DNA of 36,804 nucleotides from Streptomyces luteolifulvus (GTDB taxonomy: Bacteria; Actinomycetota; Actinomycetes; Streptomycetales; Streptomycetaceae), in contig NZ_VZRB01000054.1 of assembly GCF_008806595.1 (NCBI RefSeq), positions 1 through 36,804 of the forward strand, given 5' to 3'. The notes beneath the pieces are model-generated. The model was not told the origin of the DNA. It was given only the letters and a program-made list of their open reading frames with translations, and did no database searches. A program made the position numbers and the translations under genes. The stretch's first letter is position 1, and each line of letters begins with the position of its first letter. Below, in pieces: positions 31,982 through 36,804 of this stretch.

Positions 31982-32032
31982 CCGAAGTCACTTTGGGCAA
32001 GTCATTGCTGGCCAGTGACTTCGGGATATAAC
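31982..32032 (+). promoter_or_regulatory. Promoter with a large inverted repeat, subtilase gene
   Basis: TTGCTG (32005-32010) and TATAAC (32027-32032) are 16 bases apart, a good promoter with an unusually AT-rich -10. An 11-bp inverted repeat CCGAAGTCACT/AGTGACTTCGG (31982-31992 and 32014-32024) brackets the -35, with its right arm inside the spacer, as expected for an operator. Leader length to the ATG at 32117 is about 78 bases. Confidence 0.5.
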
Positions 32033-32116
32033 TTCGGCCTGCACCACCCGTCATGTACCTGCCCGAGCACCACCGCCGCCTCGGGCTCTTTTGTTTCCGG
32101 ATGATGTGGAGAACCC

Positions 32117-33649
32117 ATGGCTCATCTGCGTTCCAGACGCCGCCTGGCCCTCGCCGTGCCCGTCGTGCTCTCGCTCACGGCCTCGCTCGGCTTCCTGCCG
32201 GCCGCGGCGTCGGCCGCTCCGCGCGTGGAGAGCGCGGCGCAGGCCGCGGACGCGCCCAATCTCGCGTACGTCGTCAACACCCGACTTGACCGTCACACGA
32301 TCGAGTCGGTGAAGAAGGCCATCGCCGTGGCCGGCGGCACGGTCGTGGTGACGTACGAGAAGATCGGTGTGATCGTCGTCCACTCGGCGAACCCGGACTT
32401 CGGCAAGCAGATTCGCGCGGTACGCGGGGTCCAGTCGGCGGGTGCCACACGCACCGCGCCGCTGACCGCCGCCGGTACGACCGACGAGGGCTCGGCGCAG
32501 TTCCTCTCCGAGGAGCAGGCCGAGAAGACCGCCGCCGCCTCCGCCGCGGCGGGCGAGAGCGAGCCCCTCGAGGCCGACCAGTGGGACCTGCGGGCGATAG
32601 GCGCCGACAAGGCGGCGCAGATCAACCCGGGCAGCAGCAAGGTGACCGTCGCCGTGATCGACACCGGCGTCGACGACACCCACCCGGATCTCGCCCCGAA
32701 CTTCTCGGCCAGGCAGTCCGCGAACTGCGTCGGCGGAGTCGCGGACACCAGCGAGGGCGCCTGGCGTCCGTACACCGCCGAGGACTACCACGGCACCCAC
32801 GTGGCCGGCGAGATCGCGGCGGCCCGCAACGGCATCGGCGTGGCGGGCGTGGCGCCGGGCGTGAAGGTCTCCGGCATCAAGGTGAGCGACCCGAACAACG
32901 GGCTGTTCTACCCGGAGAGTGTCGTCTGCGCGTTCGTGTTCGCCGCCGACCACGGCGTCGAGATCACGAACAACAGCTACTACGTCGACCCGTGGCTGTA
33001 CAACTGCATGGACGATCCCGACCAGAAGGCGATCGTCGACGCGGTCAACCGGGCCCAGCTGTACGCCCAGCACAAGGGCACGCTGCACCTGGCGTCCGCG
33101 GGCAACTCCAACCACGACCTGGACTCGGACGCGATCGTCGACGCGAGCAGCCCCGACGACGGGACGACGTACGAGCGGACGATCGACCCGCACACGTGCT
33201 TCGACGTGCCGACGCAGCTGCCGGGTGTCGTCACGGTCAGCGCGACGGGCGTGAAGAACCTCAAGTCGTACTACTCCTCGTACGGCAAGGGGGTCGTCGA
33301 CGTGGCCGCGCCGGGCGGTGACCGGCTCTACCAGATCCCGGACACACCGTCGAAGAACGGCCGCATCCTGTCCACCATGCCGAACGGCGAGTACGCCTTC
33401 CTGCAGGGCACGTCGATGGCCTCCCCGCACGCCGCGGGCGTCGCCGCGCTGCTGAAGTCGACACACCCGTGGGCGACCCCGTCCCAACTGCAGATGCTGC
33501 TCAAGGTGCAGGCGGACAACCCGGGTTGCCCGGAGTCGTACGACCAGAACGGCGACGGCACGCAGGACGCGGTGTGCAAGGGCGGCAAGCGGGTCAACGG
33601 GTTCTACGGGTTCGGCATCGTCAACGCGCTGGACGCGGTGACCAAGTAG
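32117..33649 (+). CDS. Secreted subtilisin-like serine protease (S8)
   Basis: Predicted 510-residue exported protease. It has a signal peptide (about 1-34), a propeptide-like region (about 35-150, with an Ala/Glu-rich end) and an S8 catalytic domain. The triad is Asp182 (AVIDTGVDDTHPDL), His225 (HGTHVAG) and Ser433 (GTSMASPHAAG), with the oxyanion Asn330 in ASAGNSN. Six cysteines in the mature part (204, 271, 297, 361 and two near the C-terminus) suggest disulfides. It has no wall-anchor or domain after the catalytic core. The ATG at 32117 follows GGAG. It is divergent from the acetate-symporter operon. Substrate unknown; extracellular protein degradation in development is likely. Confidence 0.95.
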   Translation: MAHLRSRRRLALAVPVVLSLTASLGFLPAAASAAPRVESAAQAADAPNLAYVVNTRLDRHTIESVKKAIAVAGGTVVVTYEKIGVIVVHSANPDFGKQIRAVRGVQSAGATRTAPLTAAGTTDEGSAQFLSEEQAEKTAAASAAAGESEPLEADQWDLRAIGADKAAQINPGSSKVTVAVIDTGVDDTHPDLAPNFSARQSANCVGGVADTSEGAWRPYTAEDYHGTHVAGEIAAARNGIGVAGVAPGVKVSGIKVSDPNNGLFYPESVVCAFVFAADHGVEITNNSYYVDPWLYNCMDDPDQKAIVDAVNRAQLYAQHKGTLHLASAGNSNHDLDSDAIVDASSPDDGTTYERTIDPHTCFDVPTQLPGVVTVSATGVKNLKSYYSSYGKGVVDVAAPGGDRLYQIPDTPSKNGRILSTMPNGEYAFLQGTSMASPHAAGVAALLKSTHPWATPSQLQMLLKVQADNPGCPESYDQNGDGTQDAVCKGGKRVNGFYGFGIVNALDAVTK

Positions 33650-33682
33650 GTCCACAGGTCCGTAGGGCCCGTAGATCCACAT

Positions 33683-33712
33683 ATTGATTCAGTCAATACT
33701 GCATAGTGCAGT
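33683..33712 (+). promoter_or_regulatory. Stacked palindromes and leaderless promoter, CoA-transferase gene
   Basis: Two abutting inverted repeats, ATTGA-TTCAG-TCAAT (33683-33697) and ACTGCA-TAG-TGCAGT (33698-33712), end one base before the ATG at 33714. A -10-like CATAGT (33702-33707) lies seven bases before the ATG, so the mRNA would be leaderless. The region is strikingly AT-rich for this genome. The arrangement suggests tight repression by a dimeric regulator (MarR- or TetR-like), which is not encoded nearby. Confidence 0.5.
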
Positions 33713-33713
33713 C

Positions 33714-35108
33714 ATGACTGATATCGCGTTCGCGTGGTCCTCGTTGGGCGGCGATCCCGCCCTTGTCCCGCGGGTGTCGACCGTGGTGCGGGAGGGCGCT
33801 CTCCAAGGGCGCCTTCCCGTACGGGAGCTGGCCCGGGCGTGTGTGGGCGCGTGTGCGCTCGCCGCGGCCGAGCTGGGGGCACGGCGGGCCGGGCTCGCCG
33901 AGGTGCCGCGGGTCCGGGTGGACGACGGGGCGGTGGCGACGGCGTTCGTCAGTGAGCGGCATCTGCTGGTCGACGGACGGGCGCCGGTCGCCTTCGCCCC
34001 GCTGTCCCGGTTCTGGCGGACGGCGGACGGATGGGTGCGCACGCACGCCAACTATCCCCACCACCGGGCGCGGTTGCTCTCCGCGCTGGGTCTGACCGAA
34101 GACCTCGCGGACTCCGTCGGACAGGCTCTCGCCGAGCGGACGTCCCTGGAGGCCGAGGAGGCCGTGTATGCGGCCGGGGGTCTCGCCGTCGCGCTGCGTA
34201 CGCCCGAGGAGTGGGCCGCGCACGAGCAGGGCGTCGCGGTGGCCGGACGGCCGCTGGTCGAGCGACAGCGTCTGGACTCCGCACACGCGCGTGTGCTCAC
34301 GCCCGTCGAGGGCGCCCCGCTGCTGCCGGCCGCCGGGCTGCGGGTCCTGGATCTGACCCGGGTCGTCGCGGGCCCCGTCGCCACCCGCACGCTCGCCCTG
34401 CTCGGCGCGGACGTGCTGCGCGTGGACGCCCCGCAGCTGCCCGAACTCCCCGACCAGCACGCCGACACGGGCTTCGGGAAACGGTCGGCGACGCTGGACC
34501 TGGTGGCCGACCGCAGCACCTTCGAGGAGTTGCTCGCGGCGGCGGACGTGGTCGTCACCGGCTACCGTCCGGGCGCCCTCGACCGGTTCGGGCTCTCGCC
34601 GCAGGCCCTGGCCGAACGACGGCCCGGCATGGTCGTGGCGCAGTTGTCCGCCTGGGGCGCGTACGGGCCCTGGGGCGGGCGGCGTGGATTCGACAGCCTG
34701 GTCCAGGTGGCCACCGGCATCGCCGCGACGGAGGGATCGCCGCGGCGGCCCGGCGCGCTGCCCGCGCAGGCCCTCGACCACGGAACGGGGTATCTCCTGG
34801 CGGCGGCGGTGCTGCGCGCGCTGACCGAGCAGTCGCACGAGGGCGGCAGCAGGTTCGTCGGGCCGGCGCTGGCGCGGACGGCGCGGTGGCTGACGGACGG
34901 GATCGAAGCCGGTGGGCGGGAAAGGGAGAACGCCTCGTACGACGACCCCGGCTCCTGGCTCGCCGAGAGGGACAGCGCGTCGGGGCGGCTGCGGTACGCC
35001 CTGCCGCCGGTCTCCTTCGAGGGCGGCCCGGCCGACTGGGCACGGCCCTCGGCGCCGTGGGGGACGGACGCCCCCCGCTGGGCACGGGTCAGCCGGGCCG
35101 CGAGGTGA
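33714..35108 (+). CDS. CoA-transferase, CaiB/BaiF (family III), rearranged domain order
   Basis: Predicted 464-residue protein. The CoA-binding start of family III enzymes (LRVLDLTRVVAGPVATRTLALLGADVLRVDAP) appears only near residue 215, followed by the segment with the putative catalytic Asp (GRRGFDSLVQVATG, about 330) and the typical C-terminal end (VSFEGGPADWARPSAPWG). Residues 95-200 (FWRTADGWVRTHANYPHHRARLL, RTPEEWAAHEQG) resemble the domain that normally follows the catalytic segment, so the order looks permuted. The ATG at 33714 has no ribosome site and fits a leaderless mRNA. Substrate is unknown. Its 3' end overlaps the convergent YhhN gene by 20 bases. Confidence 0.82.
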   Translation: MTDIAFAWSSLGGDPALVPRVSTVVREGALQGRLPVRELARACVGACALAAAELGARRAGLAEVPRVRVDDGAVATAFVSERHLLVDGRAPVAFAPLSRFWRTADGWVRTHANYPHHRARLLSALGLTEDLADSVGQALAERTSLEAEEAVYAAGGLAVALRTPEEWAAHEQGVAVAGRPLVERQRLDSAHARVLTPVEGAPLLPAAGLRVLDLTRVVAGPVATRTLALLGADVLRVDAPQLPELPDQHADTGFGKRSATLDLVADRSTFEELLAAADVVVTGYRPGALDRFGLSPQALAERRPGMVVAQLSAWGAYGPWGGRRGFDSLVQVATGIAATEGSPRRPGALPAQALDHGTGYLLAAAVLRALTEQSHEGGSRFVGPALARTARWLTDGIEAGGRERENASYDDPGSWLAERDSASGRLRYALPPVSFEGGPADWARPSAPWGTDAPRWARVSRAAR

Positions 35109-35799
35109 ACCGCAGGCGGTCGATGGCGCTCATGTCGACGACCTTCGACGGCGCCGCGAGGGTCCCCCGGACCAGCAGGAACTGCGCCGCGATGTACGTG
35201 ATCATGACCCAGAAGTCGGGCAGCGGCGGCTGCGGCCAGTCCGCGACGCCGGTCGCGATGAGGGTGTCGGAGAGCAGGAAGAGCGTGCCGCCGATCCCGG
35301 CGACGAGCCCCGCGCGCGTGGCGGCCGCATACGCCATGGCCGTGAGCAGGAGGCTGTAGCCGGCCACGGGAACGCGGAGGCCGGCCGGCAGGTCCGGCCA
35401 GAGGAGAGCGACCGTGCCGAGAAGGACCATGGCGTAGACGGGGGTGAGGTGGGTGCCACGCGCGCGTGCGGCCGTACGTCGCGCATCGCCCGCAGCGGAC
35501 GCGGCTCCATGTGCCCTGAACAGGGCGAGGTAGCAGACGTGGCCGGCCGCGAAGGAGGCCATGCCCGCGAGGAAGGCGGGCTCGGCGTCGGACAGGAGCA
35601 GGAGGTCGCCGCCCCAGCCGCACAGGAGGGCGGCGACCAGGAGTCGGGGTGCGCCGCGTGTCGCCGCGTACGCGGCCAGGAGCGGCATCAGAAGGGGCTT
35701 GGCGAGCGGGTGTCCGGTGCCGAATCCGGCCGCGAGGGACACGAGGTCGGCGGTGGCGGCCAGGACGAAGGCGGCGAGGAGCAGGCGGGTCCGGCTCAT
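35089..35799 (-). CDS. YhhN/TMEM86-family lysoplasmalogenase-like protein
   Basis: Predicted 236-residue membrane protein with about eight helices. Conserved blocks are GTGHPLAKPLLMPLLAAYA (about 26-44), LLVAALLCGWGGDLLLL with the acidic Gly-Gly-Asp site, and GGTLFLLSDTLIA. The YhhN/TMEM86 family includes mammalian lysoplasmalogenase (TMEM86B), which hydrolyses the vinyl-ether bond of lysoplasmalogen; bacterial YhhN proteins with such activity have been reported. The ATG at 35799 overlaps the stop of the upstream alkylglycerol-monooxygenase-like gene (ATGA), a coupled pair. It converges with the CoA-transferase, overlapping it by 20 bases. Confidence 0.88.
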   Translation of the reverse strand: MSRTRLLLAAFVLAATADLVSLAAGFGTGHPLAKPLLMPLLAAYAATRGAPRLLVAALLCGWGGDLLLLSDAEPAFLAGMASFAAGHVCYLALFRAHGAASAAGDARRTAARARGTHLTPVYAMVLLGTVALLWPDLPAGLRVPVAGYSLLLTAMAYAAATRAGLVAGIGGTLFLLSDTLIATGVADWPQPPLPDFWVMITYIAAQFLLVRGTLAAPSKVVDMSAIDRLRFTSRPG

Positions 35800-36662
35800 G
35801 CGGACACCGTGTCCGGGGCCGGCGCGGCCACGGGAGCCGGCTGCCAGCCCGGCCCGCGGAACACGCGCCCGGCGCGCTCGCGCCAACCGCGTGCCGCCCT
35901 GAGGTCCTTGGCGATGGCGACGTATTCGTGTGTGGCGACCTTGAGCGGGTTGAACGTGTTGATGTTCTTGGTCAACCCGTACACAGGTCGCTCGGTCTCG
36001 GCCACGAAGGACCCGAAGAGCCGGTCCCAGAGGATGAGGATCCCGCCGAAGTTGCGGTCCAGGTAGCCACCCTGCGAGGCATGGTGCACCCGGTGGTGGG
36101 ACGGCGTGTTGAGGACGAACTCGAACCAGCGGGGCATCTTGTCGATCCGCTCGGTGTGGATCCAGAACTGGTAGACGAGGTTCACGGAGGAGCAGAACGC
36201 GAGGGCGGCCGGGTGCACGCCGAGGGCGACGAGAGGGACGTAGAACGGCCAGGCGGTCAGGCTCGTCCAGGGCTGGCGCAGCGCGGTGGACAGATTGAAC
36301 CTGCGGCTGGAGTGGTGGACGACATGGCAGGCCCACAGGATGCGGATGACGTGATGGCCGCGGTGCGACCAGTAGTAGAAGAAGTCCTGCGCGAGCAGCA
36401 TCAACAGGACCGTCCACCACAGGACGGGAACGCGCAGGGGCGTGAGTTCATGGATCGCCGTATAGATCGCGACGATCGGGACCTTCCAGACGAAGTCGAA
36501 GAAGAGGCTGCCGAGCCCCATCCCGACGCTCGTCGCGGCGTCCTTCGACTCGTAGCCGGCCGCGTCCTCGTCGGGATGGATGCGGACGCTGATCATCTCG
36601 ATGACGGTGAGCAGCACGAAGGCGGGTATCGACCACACCACGGCGTCGGGGAGATTCGGCAT
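35796..36662 (-). CDS. Sterol-desaturase-family (alkylglycerol-monooxygenase-like) membrane oxidase
   Basis: Predicted 288-residue di-iron membrane enzyme. The histidine boxes are HRGHH (100-104), HVVHHSSRRFN (113-123), a further His170, and HHRVHH (189-194), followed by NFGGILILWDRLFGSF. Four membrane helices (about 8-27, 46-68, 78-97, 140-165) match the fatty-acid hydroxylase superfamily, and the RFNLSTALRQ pattern is that of TMEM195/AGMO-like members, which cleave alkyl-glycerol ethers. The start was set at ATG 36662 (MPNLPDAVVWSIP) rather than GTG 36671; neither has a strong ribosome site. It is translationally coupled to the YhhN gene, suggesting a shared lipid substrate. Confidence 0.88.
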   Translation of the reverse strand: MPNLPDAVVWSIPAFVLLTVIEMISVRIHPDEDAAGYESKDAATSVGMGLGSLFFDFVWKVPIVAIYTAIHELTPLRVPVLWWTVLLMLLAQDFFYYWSHRGHHVIRILWACHVVHHSSRRFNLSTALRQPWTSLTAWPFYVPLVALGVHPAALAFCSSVNLVYQFWIHTERIDKMPRWFEFVLNTPSHHRVHHASQGGYLDRNFGGILILWDRLFGSFVAETERPVYGLTKNINTFNPLKVATHEYVAIAKDLRAARGWRERAGRVFRGPGWQPAPVAAPAPDTVSA

Positions 36663-36671
36663 GACATGCAC

Positions 36672-36804
36672 CGTAGGACCGCACCCATGAGGGCGGGGGC
36701 TGTCAAGGCGTACAGAAGTCCGGCCCCGGTGGTCGGTGTGCAGCGCATCGGGGGTGGGGGTGGTCTTGTGAGGGACGGAGCGTCGGGTGTGGTTCCCCGG
36801 GATG
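36672..36804. other. Right-edge non-coding region
   Basis: The last 133 bases lie upstream of the sterol-desaturase gene and hold no gene I can support. A G/C-rich stretch and a possible GTG start near the edge are too short to judge. Confidence 0.5.

Overview
This is a core chromosomal segment of a Streptomyces or very close actinomycete. The evidence is roughly 70% or higher GC, strongly GC-biased third codon positions, frequent GTG (and one TTG) starts, chaplin genes, a streptophobe-type membrane protein, and several leaderless-looking starts. By recall only, the gene order around chpE, serB, fabI/fabG, tyrS and moaA resembles the SCO1795-1830 stretch of S. coelicolor. I saw no prophage, insertion sequence, CRISPR array or tRNA gene.

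Layout. Positions 1-431 hold the leader and promoters of a ribosomal RNA operon that runs leftward out of the window; the 16S gene is just outside. Next come a 3-methyladenine glycosylase, a Spo0M protein, a PEBP-family protein and an HNH nuclease (0.4-3.2 kb). An SPFH/NfeD membrane pair, an orphan ABC ATPase and a conserved unknown follow (3.3-6.6 kb). Two cysteine-free chaplins sit beside a NarL-type response regulator and its GAF-containing kinase (6.8-9.4 kb). An SDR oxidoreductase is translationally coupled to a divergent QueA-like protein (9.6-11.5 kb). A secreted lytic-transglycosylase-like protein, a double-FHA ABC transporter of the Rv1747 type and a streptophobe protein with a long low-complexity tail follow (11.7-17.8 kb). 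Then serB, a SixA-like phosphatase and three small membrane or secreted proteins (18-21 kb). The central block is fabG-fabI (same order as mabA-inhA), tldD-tldE and tyrS (21.2-27.3 kb). The right part has a GlsB-family protein, a DUF3099 protein, a small putative zinc protein, moaA, a DUF485/acetate-symporter operon, a secreted subtilase, a CoA-transferase of unusual domain order, and a coupled pair of lysoplasmalogenase-like and alkylglycerol-monooxygenase-like genes (27.3-36.7 kb).

How it works together. Most units are short, separated by strong GC-rich terminator hairpins at convergent ends. Themes are envelope construction and maintenance (chaplins, FabG/FabI, SLT protein, FHA-ABC exporter, SPFH/NfeD) plus housekeeping (SerB, TyrS, MoaA, rRNA). 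I did not find a clearly new multi-gene system. The best leads are the AGMO-like/YhhN pair (possible ether-lipid turnover), the rearranged CoA-transferase with stacked palindromes at its start, the divergent QueA homolog, and the cysteine-free chaplin pair with BldN-like promoter matches.
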